NCBI RefSeq assembly: GCF_026625125.1
Contig: NZ_CP113097.1
Location: 124,001 to 188,000 of the forward strand
From: Pseudomonas putida
Lineage (GTDB): Bacteria; Pseudomonadota; Gammaproteobacteria; Pseudomonadales; Pseudomonadaceae
Direction of reading: 5' to 3'
Length of the DNA: 64,000 bases
Positions 17,935 through 26,670 of the stretch are shown here, piece after piece (the first letter of the stretch is position 1; every line of letters starts with the position of its first letter). Position numbers and translations under genes: made by a program. The notes under the pieces are model-generated. The model was not told where the DNA came from and did no database searches. It worked only from the letters and a program-made list of their open reading frames with translations.

Positions 17935-18784
17935 ATGGCTCAAAACACACTCAACGATAATTCAACGGGTGATGTTGTCATCACTCCCGGCTCGTGCCGA
18001 GGCATTGGCGCTTGCGCATCACCAGCGGGTTGGTACGTACAGCCAGGCACATGAAGGTCGACGTGCGCAGCTTGATGCTCACTTCGCAAAACAGTCGAAA
18101 GGCCTGGCACAGGCGCTTCAGGATGAGCTCGTGTGGCCTTGGCGTTCGACGCCGCGATTGTGGAAGGCCAGCCCCCGCGCACCTGGACGCCACTGGTGGC
18201 ACCTGGATCGGAGTTACTGGGACCGACGCCTTTGCCCGAGGCTCCGTTACTGCCGGGCATTCTTCCGGGGGGCGTCGACTGATCCAGTGGGGCCAAGTCT
18301 TGAAATACTTCCAGGCGAGAATCCTGGAGAGACAGGGGCCATAATTCCTGGGTTCGGTCGAGAGGACGATCTACCAGCGCCGGGCCTGGTTAATAACGAG
18401 CCAGCAGAAGAGACTGAAACTGGAGCGTATGGTGATTTGGAGCGCAGAAGTATAAGAGACGATATGGATGTTGATCATATACCTGCTCAAGGCGCGATAA
18501 AACTTTGGCTTGAGAATAATGTTCCGTATTTGTCACCCTATCAAGTCAGAGCGCTTACCAGGCGAGCCCCTGCTGTCGTTATACCTACACATGTGCATAG
18601 GCGGTACAGTGAGACATAGGGTGGACGGAACACCAAAGCGAAGCAAAAGCTAGACGCTGCTGACCTGTTTGAGGCTGTGCGTAGCAACGTCGAGGCGCTA
18701 AGGCCAGGTCTTCCGACTGAGCGAGTTGAAGGAATCAAGGCGGAGCTTACTTATTTGCTTAAAAAATTTATTGAAATGGTGTGA
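17935..18784 (+). pseudogene. Broken HNH-nuclease bacteriocin (S-type pyocin-like)
   Basis: The gene starts at ATG 17935 behind a strong AAGGAG. It reads MAQNTLNDNSTGDVVIT and then loses frame. Joining frames gives one coherent product of about 282 residues: frame changes fit an extra C at 17986-17988, a lost base near 18125-18130 (GAGCT) and an extra G in the six-G run 18267-18272. The final part reads DDMDVDHIPAQGAIKLW and PTHVHRRYSET, a TAG stop at 18617-18619, then GGRNTKAKQKLDAADLFEAV to a stop at 18782. The stop replaces the tyrosine expected in the nuclease motif ETYGGRN. The N-terminus is also short for a bacteriocin, lacking receptor-binding and translocation regions. Raw-read errors could mimic single indels. 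Confidence 0.82.
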
Positions 18785-18786
18785 TC

Positions 18787-19260
18787 ATGACAAGAATTGT
18801 AGAAGTCGAGCATTGGTTGAAGTCCCTAGGTGAAACTCATGCCACGTTGCTTGGTCTTGGACTTGATCCAGATCTCCCTTTCATAAAACTCTATTCTGGT
18901 GCAACAGAGCTGTACCTTGAGCCAGCGCCTGGGGTTAGCTATAGACTTGATACGGAAACTAAAGTATTGCAAGCGGTGATTGTGACAATTATCAGGCGCG
19001 TTGAGCGTGAGCCAGAGTTTAAGGATCTTCTTTCGCAACCCTATGGTTGTCGGGATAAGGATGCTGTTCGGGCGACATGGGGAAATCCCATTAGTTCACG
19101 AGGTCCTATGGCGATGCCGCAACCCATAGGCAAAACGGGTGGATGGGATATTTATGAGCTTTCCTCCCAGGGGTTTGCGAATGTCGAATTAACATATAAT
19201 TATGCTACGGATTTTCAAGTTTCCGGGGTTGTCTTGAGGGCTAAGGAAGATGAAGCTTGA
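18787..19260 (+). CDS. Probable immunity protein, DUF6392-like
   Basis: A protein of 157 residues starting at ATG 18787, two bases after the toxin pseudogene. It opens MTRIVEVEHWLKSLGETHATLLGLGL and continues with LYLEPAPGVSYRLDTETK. This resembles the DUF6392 proteins found beside pseudomonad bacteriocin nucleases. The C-terminal part contains GGWDIYELSSQGFANVELTYN. The gene is markedly AT-rich like the toxin, and is intact. Position directly after an HNH toxin supports an immunity role; this is inference. It overlaps the next gene by 11 bp. Confidence 0.68.
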   Translation: MTRIVEVEHWLKSLGETHATLLGLGLDPDLPFIKLYSGATELYLEPAPGVSYRLDTETKVLQAVIVTIIRRVEREPEFKDLLSQPYGCRDKDAVRATWGNPISSRGPMAMPQPIGKTGGWDIYELSSQGFANVELTYNYATDFQVSGVVLRAKEDEA

Positions 19261-20329
19261 GAAACGATTGCAAGACTACGATGAGCATTCGTTCTTATTG
19301 CTCGTCAAAAATATCTGGGATGTCGAAGGCAAGAGGTCTGAACATAACTCATTCATCGCCCATTTCGATCAGATAATCGGCCACCCCGCCGGCAGCGACC
19401 TCCTGTTCTACTCAACCGCTGACGAAACCGGCAGCATCAACTCCCCTGACCACATTGTTGCAACGATAAAATCCTGGCAAAAAGGCCGCGCAGCCTTCAA
19501 AGGCCAGACCTTGCAACCACCACCGGTTCGCCAAACGCTGACCCCCGCGCAGCGAGCCAGCCAGTCTTCCACCCGCAACCTGGAAAAAGTGCGCAAACTG
19601 GTAGCTGAGATCCAGGCAGCCGAGCAGCAGGGCAAACTGAAGCTGACCGCGTTGGAACAGCAATTGGCTCGCAGCCCAGGCGTCGGCACGCCTGCGCAGC
19701 AACTGGCTGCCAGCCTCGCCGCGCTGCGTGCCCTGGAACTGGCCCAGCATCAAGCCAAGGCCGCCGTCGACCAGCTCAAGCGCTTGCAGATGTCAGTCAA
19801 GTTTGCACTCGATGGCGCAAAGCGCGACGCCACCAGCCCGTTTCTAAACGCTGCAATCCAGGCCGTCGTGCTGCGTGAAATCACCGCAGGTAGCCAGCGT
19901 CATGCCGCGGCCTTGGCTACGGCCCAGGCGCGTCATCCCGCCTTATACGGCCGTGGCGTGAAGCTGATCGAAAGCCTGGAAGCACGTATCGCCCAGTTGG
20001 CCAAGGCCACGGCGACCAGCCCGGGCCATGGGCCTTTGACGTTAAAGACCGCGGCCCATGCAGCAAGCCTGCATCCTGCATTGCTGACAGCGCAAGGCTT
20101 GAGCCGTGAAGTAGCCCAACAGCAGCATCATCTGATCAAGACCTTTCGTTCCGCTGTAGCGGAACTGGATTGGCAGGCAACGTCGCTGCAGGGCGATCAC
20201 CCCGGTACGTATGCGGATGTTGTCGAGTTCGTGTTAAGTACCCCCAGCGACGATCCGCGCTTTGCCGTAACGGTGCCGCTGGTTGAAATGCTCGACAGCG
20301 AGCGGATGGACTGGGCAGCTTTAGGGTAG
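19250..20329 (+). CDS. Colicin/pyocin-type immunity domain fused to a long helical tail
   Basis: A protein of 359 residues. Residues 1-86 match the colicin E/pyocin DNase immunity family: KRLQDYDEHSFLLLVKNIW, then HPAGSDLLFY (45-54) and NSPDHIVATIKSWQ, the helices that bind the DNase. Free immunity proteins end at about this length. Here the frame continues for about 270 residues rich in alanine, leucine and glutamine, predicted mostly helical with coiled-coil character. I recognise no domain in the tail. The first 120 bases are AT-rich and the rest is as GC-rich as the core genome, so the gene looks chimeric. It is the second immunity gene beside a dead toxin. Confidence 0.75.
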   Translation: MKLEKRLQDYDEHSFLLLVKNIWDVEGKRSEHNSFIAHFDQIIGHPAGSDLLFYSTADETGSINSPDHIVATIKSWQKGRAAFKGQTLQPPPVRQTLTPAQRASQSSTRNLEKVRKLVAEIQAAEQQGKLKLTALEQQLARSPGVGTPAQQLAASLAALRALELAQHQAKAAVDQLKRLQMSVKFALDGAKRDATSPFLNAAIQAVVLREITAGSQRHAAALATAQARHPALYGRGVKLIESLEARIAQLAKATATSPGHGPLTLKTAAHAASLHPALLTAQGLSREVAQQQHHLIKTFRSAVAELDWQATSLQGDHPGTYADVVEFVLSTPSDDPRFAVTVPLVEMLDSERMDWAALG

Positions 20330-20354
20330 CCCCTACTTTCCTGCAACATCTTGC

Positions 20355-20387
20355 AAAGGCCATCCCCGATAACCGGTGATGGCCTTT
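20355..20387 (+). terminator. Hairpin after the immunity fusion gene
   Basis: AAAGGCCATC (20355-20364) and GATGGCCTTT (20378-20387) form a 10-bp stem with a 13-base loop, 26 bp after the stop codon. It separates the accessory genes from the Pho box of pstS. Confidence 0.7.
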
Positions 20388-20394
20388 CATCCAA

Positions 20395-20412
20395 TTGTCA
20401 TATTGAAGTCAT
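20395..20412 (+). promoter_or_regulatory. Pho box of pstS
   Basis: TTGTCAT-ATTG-AAGTCAT: two 7-base half sites in direct repeat with an 11-base period, close to the PhoB consensus (CTGTCAT repeats). It lies 76 bp upstream of the pstS ATG, where a PhoB-activated promoter is expected. Confidence 0.8.
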
Positions 20413-20487
20413 ATCGTGTTCATGCGGCCTGCAGATACTTGGGCCCGATCCATCCAACACCCCAAATATTCCTGCTAGGAGCAAGGC

Positions 20488-21486
20488 ATGAAACTGAAGC
20501 GTTTGATGGCGGCCCTCACCTTTGCCGCCGCTGGCGTTGCAACCGCCAACGCGGTAGCCGCCGTCGACCCTGCGATCCCGACCTACACCAAGACCACCGG
20601 TGTTTCGGGCAACCTCTCCAGCGTCGGTTCCGACACCCTCGCGAACCTCATGACCCTGTGGGCCGAGGCCTACAAGAAGGAATATCCGAACGTCAACATC
20701 CAGATCCAGGCTGCCGGCTCCTCCACCGCGCCACCCGCGCTGACCGAAGGCACCGCCAACCTTGGTCCGATGAGCCGCAAGATGAAGGACGTCGAGCTGC
20801 AGGCCTTCGAGCAGAAGTACGGCTACAAGCCGACCGCCATCCCGGTCGCTGTCGACGCCCTGGCCGTATTCGTGCACAAGGACAACCCGATCAAGGGCCT
20901 GACCATGGCTCAGGTCGACGCGATCTTCTCTTCCACTCGCCTGTGCGGTGCCAAGGCCGACGTCAAGACCTGGGGCGACCTGGGCGTGACTGGCGACCTG
21001 GCCAACAAGCCAGTGCAGCTGTTCGGTCGTAACTCGGTATCGGGTACCTACGGCTACTTCAAGGAAGAGGCCCTGTGCAAAGGTGACTTCAAGCCTAACG
21101 TCAACGAACAGCCAGGCTCGGCGTCGGTCGTGCAGTCGATCAGCTCCTCGTTGAACGGCATCGGCTACTCGGGTATCGGCTACAAGACTGCCAGCGTCAA
21201 GACCGTAGCCCTGGCCAAGAAAGAAGGCGGCGAGTTCATCGAAGACAACGAGGCCAATGCCCTGAACGGCACCTACCCGCTGTCGCGCTTCCTGTACGTC
21301 TACGTCAACAAGGCCCCGAACAAGCCGCTGGCCCCGCTGGAAGCTGAGTTCGTCAAACTGGTGCTGTCGCAGGCCGGGCAGCAGGTCGTGGTGAAGGACG
21401 GCTACATTCCGTTGCCATCGAAAGTGGTCGACAAGACCCTCGCTGACCTGGGCCTGTCCCACGCCGGTAACGTTGCAAAAAAGTAA
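20488..21486 (+). CDS. pstS: Phosphate ABC transporter, periplasmic phosphate-binding protein
   Basis: A protein of 332 residues. The signal peptide is [25 protein letters not shown]. The mature protein has phosphate-binding loops including [18 protein letters not shown] and [12 protein letters not shown]. It captures phosphate in the periplasm and passes it to PstCA. The start follows AGGAGCAAGGC. It has its own Pho box and is separated from pstC by a terminator and a second Pho box, so it can be expressed alone at high level. Confidence 0.96.
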   Translation: MKLKRLMAALTFAAAGVATANAVAAVDPAIPTYTKTTGVSGNLSSVGSDTLANLMTLWAEAYKKEYPNVNIQIQAAGSSTAPPALTEGTANLGPMSRKMKDVELQAFEQKYGYKPTAIPVAVDALAVFVHKDNPIKGLTMAQVDAIFSSTRLCGAKADVKTWGDLGVTGDLANKPVQLFGRNSVSGTYGYFKEEALCKGDFKPNVNEQPGSASVVQSISSSLNGIGYSGIGYKTASVKTVALAKKEGGEFIEDNEANALNGTYPLSRFLYVYVNKAPNKPLAPLEAEFVKLVLSQAGQQVVVKDGYIPLPSKVVDKTLADLGLSHAGNVAKK

Positions 21487-21496
21487 GTAACTGAGG

Positions 21497-21524
21497 AAAA
21501 GGCCGGCAATTGAGCCGGCCTTTT
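21497..21524 (+). terminator. Rho-independent terminator of pstS
   Basis: AAAAGGCCGGC, loop AATTGA, GCCGGCCTTTT: an 11-bp stem ending in a T-run, 11 bp after the pstS stop. Confidence 0.88.
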
Positions 21525-21584
21525 CCACGAATTCTCGGTCCGAAGCCAGGGCTCCTGAGCGGCGGGCTTTTTTGCGTCAACGCA

Positions 21585-21602
21585 CTGTCATGTTTTTGTC
21601 AT
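21585..21602 (+). promoter_or_regulatory. Pho box of pstC
   Basis: CTGTCAT-GTTT-TTGTCAT: near-perfect PhoB half sites in direct repeat with an 11-base period, only 23 bp upstream of the pstC start codon used here. The short distance implies a very short leader or a start further downstream (in-frame ATG 21649). Confidence 0.85.
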
Positions 21603-21624
21603 ACGGGACCGCTAGGGTGTGCGC

Positions 21625-23913
21625 ATGAATGATCTGGCCAACTCCACCATGACCCAAAAATCCCCTCCCGAGCGGATTGATTTCAATACGCCCGAGTTGC
21701 AACGCAAGCGCCGCATGCGCGCGCTCAAGGACCGCCTGACCCGCTGGTATGTACTGGTAGGCGGGCTTGCTGTGCTGGCAGCCATCACGCTGATCTTCTT
21801 CTATCTGGCCTATGTGGTGCTGCCGCTGTTCCAGGGCGCCGAGCTGACCAGCAAGAAGGCCCTGGAGCCGACCTGGCTGCAGCAGGATGCCGGCAAGCCG
21901 CTGATGATCGCGCTCGAAGAGCAGAACCTGGTCGGCATGCGTGTTTCGGACAAGGGGCAGGCACTGTTCTTCGATACCAAGACCGGTAACGAGCTCAACC
22001 GCGTCGACCTGCCGCTGCCGGCAGGCACCCAGGTCAGCTCGATCAGCACCGACCAGCCGGGTAGCCCACTGGTGGTGCTGGGCTTGTCCAATGGGCAGGC
22101 GCTGGTGTTCCACCACACCTACAAGATCACCTACCCAGACAACAAAAAGACCATTACCCCCGGCATCGACTATCCGTATGGCCAAGAGCCGTACGTGCTG
22201 GATGACCAGGGCCGCGCGCTGGAGCACGTCAGCGTCAACGTCAACGGCGACACCCTGATGCTTGCCGGTTCCACTGGCGCGCACCTGCAGGTGATCGAGC
22301 TGACGCGCACCGAAAACCTGATGACCGAAGAGGTCACCACCGAGCAGAACCGCATCGAGCTGCCGCAAATGACCGAGGCGGTGAAGAACATCTTCATCGA
22401 CCCGCGCCAGCAGTGGCTGTACGTGATCAACGGCCGAGCCACCGCAGATGTCTTCAGCCTGCGCGACAAGAGCCTCAATGGCCGCTACAAGCTGTCTGAA
22501 AGCGCCGACACCGAGATTACCGCTACTGCGCAACTGGTCGGCGGCATTTCGCTGATCATCGGTGACTCCAAAGGCGGCCTGGCGCAATGGTTCATGGCCC
22601 GTGACGCGGATGGCGAATCGCGCTTCAAGCAGATCCGTACCTTCCAGATGGGCAAGGCGCCGATCGTCCAGATCGATGCCGAAGAGCGCCGCAAGGGCTT
22701 CGTCGCCCTGGACGCCGAGGGCAAGCTGGGCGTCTTCCACAGCACCGCGCACCGCACCCTGCTGATCGAGCCTGCTGCCGAAGGCCCGGGCATTCTGGCC
22801 CTGTCACCGCGTGCCAACCGTATCTTCATCGAAGAGGGCGGCAAGCTGCTGCCACTGAGCCTGAAGAACCCGCACCCGGAAATTTCCTTCAGCGCGCTGT
22901 GGGGCAAGGTCTGGTACGAAAACTACGACGAGCCCAAGTACGTCTGGCAGTCGACGGCGTCGAACACCGACTTCGAGCCTAAGCTGAGCCTGTCGCCGCT
23001 GACCTTCGGTACCCTCAAGGCCGCGTTCTACGCGATGATCCTGGCGGCTCCGCTGGCCATCGCCGCAGCTATCTACACTGCTTACTTCATGGCCCCGGGT
23101 ATGCGCCGCAAGGTCAAGCCGGTGATCGAACTGATGGAGGCGATGCCGACGGTGATCCTCGGCTTCTTCGCTGGCCTGTTCCTCGCGCCGTACCTGGAAG
23201 GGCACCTGCCAGGTGTGTTCAGCCTGTTCCTGCTGATGCCGTTCGGCATTCTGCTGGCAGGTTTCACCTGGAGCCGCCTGCCTGAGTCGGTTCGCCTGCG
23301 CGTTCCGGATGGTTGGGAGGCCGCGATCCTGATCCCGGTGATCCTGTTCACCGGCTGGTTCGCCCTGACCATGAGCCCGTACCTGGAAACCTGGTTCTTC
23401 GGCGGCGACATGCGCCTGTGGATAACCAATGATCTGGGTATCACTTATGACCAGCGCAACGCCTTGGTAGTCGGTATCGCCATGGGCTTTGCGGTCATCC
23501 CGAACATCTACTCGATCGCCGAAGACGCCGTGTTCAGCGTGCCGCGCAGCCTGACCCTGGGCTCCCTGGCCCTGGGTGCGACGCCGTGGCAGACCTTGAC
23601 TCGCGTGGTCATCCTTACTGCCAGCCCGGGTATCTTCTCGGCGCTGATGATCGGCATGGGCCGAGCGGTGGGCGAGACCATGATCGTGCTCATGGCCACC
23701 GGCAACACCCCGGTGATGGAGATGAACCTGTTCGAAGGCATGCGTACCTTGGCCGCCAACGTGGCGGTGGAGATGCCCGAATCCGAAGTCGGTGGCAGCC
23801 ATTACCGTGTGCTGTTCCTCGCCGCTCTCGTGCTGCTGATGTTCACCTTCATCATGAACACCTTGGCCGAGCTGATTCGCCAGCGTCTGCGCAAGAAATA
23901 CTCGTCGCTTTGA
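21625..23913 (+). CDS. pstC: Phosphate ABC transporter permease PstC, large pseudomonad type
   Basis: A protein of 762 residues, more than twice the length of E. coli PstC. The first membrane helix is at about 40-62 (WYVLVGGLAVLAAITLIFFYLAYVVLPLF). A long extracytoplasmic domain of about 380 residues follows, rich in beta-strand repeats such as KGQALFFDTKTGNEL that suggest a propeller. The permease part begins near residue 465 with further helices and the ABC permease loop SLTLGSLALGATPWQTLTRVVILTASPGIFSA. It forms the channel with PstA. ATG 21649 is an alternative start. Confidence 0.93.
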   Translation: MNDLANSTMTQKSPPERIDFNTPELQRKRRMRALKDRLTRWYVLVGGLAVLAAITLIFFYLAYVVLPLFQGAELTSKKALEPTWLQQDAGKPLMIALEEQNLVGMRVSDKGQALFFDTKTGNELNRVDLPLPAGTQVSSISTDQPGSPLVVLGLSNGQALVFHHTYKITYPDNKKTITPGIDYPYGQEPYVLDDQGRALEHVSVNVNGDTLMLAGSTGAHLQVIELTRTENLMTEEVTTEQNRIELPQMTEAVKNIFIDPRQQWLYVINGRATADVFSLRDKSLNGRYKLSESADTEITATAQLVGGISLIIGDSKGGLAQWFMARDADGESRFKQIRTFQMGKAPIVQIDAEERRKGFVALDAEGKLGVFHSTAHRTLLIEPAAEGPGILALSPRANRIFIEEGGKLLPLSLKNPHPEISFSALWGKVWYENYDEPKYVWQSTASNTDFEPKLSLSPLTFGTLKAAFYAMILAAPLAIAAAIYTAYFMAPGMRRKVKPVIELMEAMPTVILGFFAGLFLAPYLEGHLPGVFSLFLLMPFGILLAGFTWSRLPESVRLRVPDGWEAAILIPVILFTGWFALTMSPYLETWFFGGDMRLWITNDLGITYDQRNALVVGIAMGFAVIPNIYSIAEDAVFSVPRSLTLGSLALGATPWQTLTRVVILTASPGIFSALMIGMGRAVGETMIVLMATGNTPVMEMNLFEGMRTLAANVAVEMPESEVGGSHYRVLFLAALVLLMFTFIMNTLAELIRQRLRKKYSSL

Positions 23914-23930
23914 TAGAAAGGTAGAGATCC

Positions 23931-25601
23931 GTGAAAAAGGATTCCCTCAAAGGCTGGTTCAAGAGCGGCGCCCCAGGCGTCTGGATCAGCGGTGGCGCGG
24001 TTGCCATGGCGGTCATCATGACCGTCGGCCTGCTGGCCGTGATCGCCGTACGCGGCCTGGGCCACTTCTGGCCCGCCGACCTGGTCCAGGCCACCTACAA
24101 GGTGCCGGGCCAGGGTGACCACGTCATCGTCGGTGAAGTGGTTCAGAAAGAAGAAGTACCTCGCGCCCGCCTCAAGGGTGCCGGCTTGCCGGTGCCTGAC
24201 GAAGGTCCCGAGTTCATGACCCGCGAGCTGATCAAGGTGGGTAACCGTGACCTCAACGGCAGTGACTTCACCTGGGTGGTCGGTGAATGGTTGGTCGACG
24301 AGCAGCGTCCGGTCGACCTGATCGCCCTGGAGCGCCGCGAATGGGGCAACTTCTACGGCTATCTGGTGAGCGTCAAGGAACAAGGCCGCGTGGTCGCCGA
24401 AGGCGCTGGCGCCTGGAATGAGCTGCAGGCACGTCTCAAACGCGCCAACCAGCTCAACAGCGAGCTGCAGCAGCTTGAGAAAAAAGACATCGGTGCCATC
24501 AACCATGGCTTGGAGCGGCTGCGCCTGCAAGGCCGCAAGCTGGAGCTGGAAGGCAAGCTGGACGCTACCGCCCAGGCCGACATGGATGCCGAACGTGCCG
24601 AGTTGAACAGCCGCTACAAGGCCATCGAAGACCGCCTCAGCAGCCTGCATCAGGCCTTCGCCCGCGACAGCCTGGTCGCTCGCGACGGCAACGGCCGGGA
24701 AGTGGAGATCAACCTGAGCAAGGTGGTGCACGCCATCCAGCCCAACGCCATGTCCGGCTTTACCAAGATGGGCACTTATTTCGCCAAGGTCTGGGAGTTC
24801 CTCAGCGACGATCCTCGTGAAGCCAACACCGAAGGCGGTATCTTCCCGGCCATTTTCGGTACCGTCATGATGACCCTGATCATGGCCGTGATCGTCACCC
24901 CGTTCGGCGTGCTGGCGGCGGTCTACCTGCGCGAATACGCCAAGCAAGGCCCGGTGACGCGCCTGATCCGCATCGCCGTGAACAACCTGGCGGGCGTTCC
25001 GGCCATCGTCTACGGCGTGTTCGGCCTGGGCTTCTTCGTCTACGTGCTGGGTGGTTCGATCGACCGTCTGTTCTTCCCCGAATCGCTGCCGGCACCGACC
25101 CTGGGCACGCCAGGCCTGCTGTGGGCTTCGCTGACCCTGGCGCTGCTGGCCGTGCCGGTGGTGATCGTGGCTACCGAGGAAGGCCTGGCGCGTATTCCAC
25201 GCACCGTGCGTGAAGGCTCGCTGGCGCTTGGTGCGACCAAGGCCGAGACCTTGTGGAAAATCGTGCTGCCAATGGCCAGCCCGGCAATGATGACCGGCAT
25301 GATCCTCGCCGTGGCCCGAGCCGCGGGTGAAGTAGCGCCGCTGATGCTGGTGGGTGTGGTCAAGCTGGCGCCGTCGTTGCCGCTGGACGGCAACTATCCG
25401 TACCTGCACCTGGACCAGAAGATCATGCACCTGGGCTTCCACATCTACGACGTCGGCTTCCAGAGCCCCAACGTCGAGGCGGCGCGGCCGCTGGTGTACG
25501 CCACTGCGCTGCTGCTGGTGATGGTGATCGCCACCCTCAACCTCTCGGCGGTGTGGATCCGTAACCACCTGCGCGAGAAGTACAAGGCCCTCGACCACTG
25601 A
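23931..25601 (+). CDS. pstA: Phosphate ABC transporter permease PstA, large pseudomonad type
   Basis: A protein of 556 residues, starting at GTG 23931. One membrane helix lies near residues 18-40. About 230 residues follow outside the membrane, including a heptad-like stretch (LKRANQLNSELQQLEKKDIG and onward) likely to form a coiled coil. The permease domain then carries the EAA-type loop SLALGATKAETLWKIVLPMASPAMMTG. The extra domain, like that of PstC, is absent from the E. coli protein. It lies 17 bp after pstC. Confidence 0.93.
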   Translation: MKKDSLKGWFKSGAPGVWISGGAVAMAVIMTVGLLAVIAVRGLGHFWPADLVQATYKVPGQGDHVIVGEVVQKEEVPRARLKGAGLPVPDEGPEFMTRELIKVGNRDLNGSDFTWVVGEWLVDEQRPVDLIALERREWGNFYGYLVSVKEQGRVVAEGAGAWNELQARLKRANQLNSELQQLEKKDIGAINHGLERLRLQGRKLELEGKLDATAQADMDAERAELNSRYKAIEDRLSSLHQAFARDSLVARDGNGREVEINLSKVVHAIQPNAMSGFTKMGTYFAKVWEFLSDDPREANTEGGIFPAIFGTVMMTLIMAVIVTPFGVLAAVYLREYAKQGPVTRLIRIAVNNLAGVPAIVYGVFGLGFFVYVLGGSIDRLFFPESLPAPTLGTPGLLWASLTLALLAVPVVIVATEEGLARIPRTVREGSLALGATKAETLWKIVLPMASPAMMTGMILAVARAAGEVAPLMLVGVVKLAPSLPLDGNYPYLHLDQKIMHLGFHIYDVGFQSPNVEAARPLVYATALLLVMVIATLNLSAVWIRNHLREKYKALDH

Positions 25602-25604
25602 TTG

Positions 25605-25670
25605 AAGCTTTAAGCCACAAGCGGCAAGCCCCAAGAGGATTGCCGCTCTGCCCTAACTTGCAGCTTGCAG
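25605..25670. repeat. Heptamer-phased repeats between pstA and pstB
   Basis: Five consecutive 7-base units begin AAGC or AAG: AAGCTTT, AAGCCAC, AAGCGGC, AAGCCCC, AAGAGGA (25605-25639). They are followed by two inverted copies of CTTGCAG (25657-25670). A 7-bp hairpin GCGGCAA/TTGCCGC (25621-25646) is included. The unit is the same as in the clearer arrays downstream. Confidence 0.65.
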
Positions 25671-25703
25671 CCCAACGCATGCAGCTACAAACGGAGTGAG
25701 ACC

Positions 25704-26537
25704 ATGCAGCAAGAATCCCACACCCACGGCATCGACATGGCTGCCCTGGGCCGCGACAAGCAGAGCCTGCGCCTGGCCGAAGAGACCGTGGCCATCGAAG
25801 TACCCGGTTTGAGCCTGTACTACGGCGACAAGCAGGCGTTGTTCGACGTCAGCATGAACATCCCCAAGCAACGCGTGACGGCTTTCATCGGCCCTTCGGG
25901 CTGCGGCAAGTCGACCCTGCTGCGCACCTTCAACCGCATGAACGACCTGGTGGACGGTTGCCGCGTCGAAGGCGCCATCAACCTGTACGGCAACAACATC
26001 TACCGCAAGGGTGAGGACGTGGCCGAGCTGCGCCGTCGTGTGGGCATGGTGTTCCAGAAGCCAAACCCGTTCCCCAAGACCATCTACGAGAACGTGGTGT
26101 ATGGCCTGCGTATCCAGGGCATCAACAAGAAGCGTGTGCTGGACGAGGCGGTCGAGTGGGCGCTCAAGGGCGCTGCACTGTGGGATGAGGTGAAAGACCG
26201 TTTGCACGACTCGGCGCTGGGCTTGTCCGGCGGCCAGCAGCAGCGTCTGGTGATCGCCCGTACCATCGCCGTCGAGCCTGAAGTCCTGCTGCTCGATGAG
26301 CCTTGCTCGGCACTGGACCCGATCTCGACGCTGAAGGTCGAAGAGCTGATCTACGAACTGAAATCCAAGTACACCATCGTTATCGTGACCCACAACATGC
26401 AACAGGCGGCCCGTGTTTCGGACTACACCGCGTTCATGTACATGGGCAAACTGGTCGAATTCGGTGATACCGACACCCTGTTCACCAACCCGGCGAAGAA
26501 GCAGACCGAAGACTACATCACCGGTCGCTACGGCTAA
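25704..26537 (+). CDS. pstB: Phosphate ABC transporter ATP-binding protein
   Basis: A protein of 277 residues that powers phosphate import. Walker A is GPSGCGKST, the ABC signature LSGGQQQRL, Walker [14 protein letters not shown], and the switch histidine is in VTHNMQQA. The start at 25704 follows GGAGTGAG; the open frame upstream runs through the heptamer repeats and is not coding. PstB binds PhoU in the signalling complex. Confidence 0.97.
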   Translation: MQQESHTHGIDMAALGRDKQSLRLAEETVAIEVPGLSLYYGDKQALFDVSMNIPKQRVTAFIGPSGCGKSTLLRTFNRMNDLVDGCRVEGAINLYGNNIYRKGEDVAELRRRVGMVFQKPNPFPKTIYENVVYGLRIQGINKKRVLDEAVEWALKGAALWDEVKDRLHDSALGLSGGQQQRLVIARTIAVEPEVLLLDEPCSALDPISTLKVEELIYELKSKYTIVIVTHNMQQAARVSDYTAFMYMGKLVEFGDTDTLFTNPAKKQTEDYITGRYG

Positions 26538-26561
26538 CGGTGCCTTGAGCGGCGGGCTGCG

Positions 26562-26620
26562 AGCTTCAAGCTTCAAGCTTCAAGCTTCAAGCTTCAAGCT
26601 TCAAGCTTCAAGCTTCAAGC
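26562..26620. repeat. Tandem heptanucleotide array, eight copies
   Basis: Eight exact head-to-tail copies of AGCTTCA occupy 26562-26617, followed by a partial unit. The array begins 25 bp after the pstB stop. The unit contains the palindrome AAGCTT across copies, so the transcript can fold on itself. Copy number could vary by slippage. Confidence 0.95.
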
Positions 26621-26670
26621 AGAAGCAAGAGCAGTTAGCGCGGGGCCAGGAACGATACGAACTACTTGAA

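Noticed and set aside
17994..18344. Out-of-frame open stretch inside the toxin region
   Set aside because: Its translation is arginine- and glycine-rich noise; coherent protein sequence is found only by moving between the two other frames.
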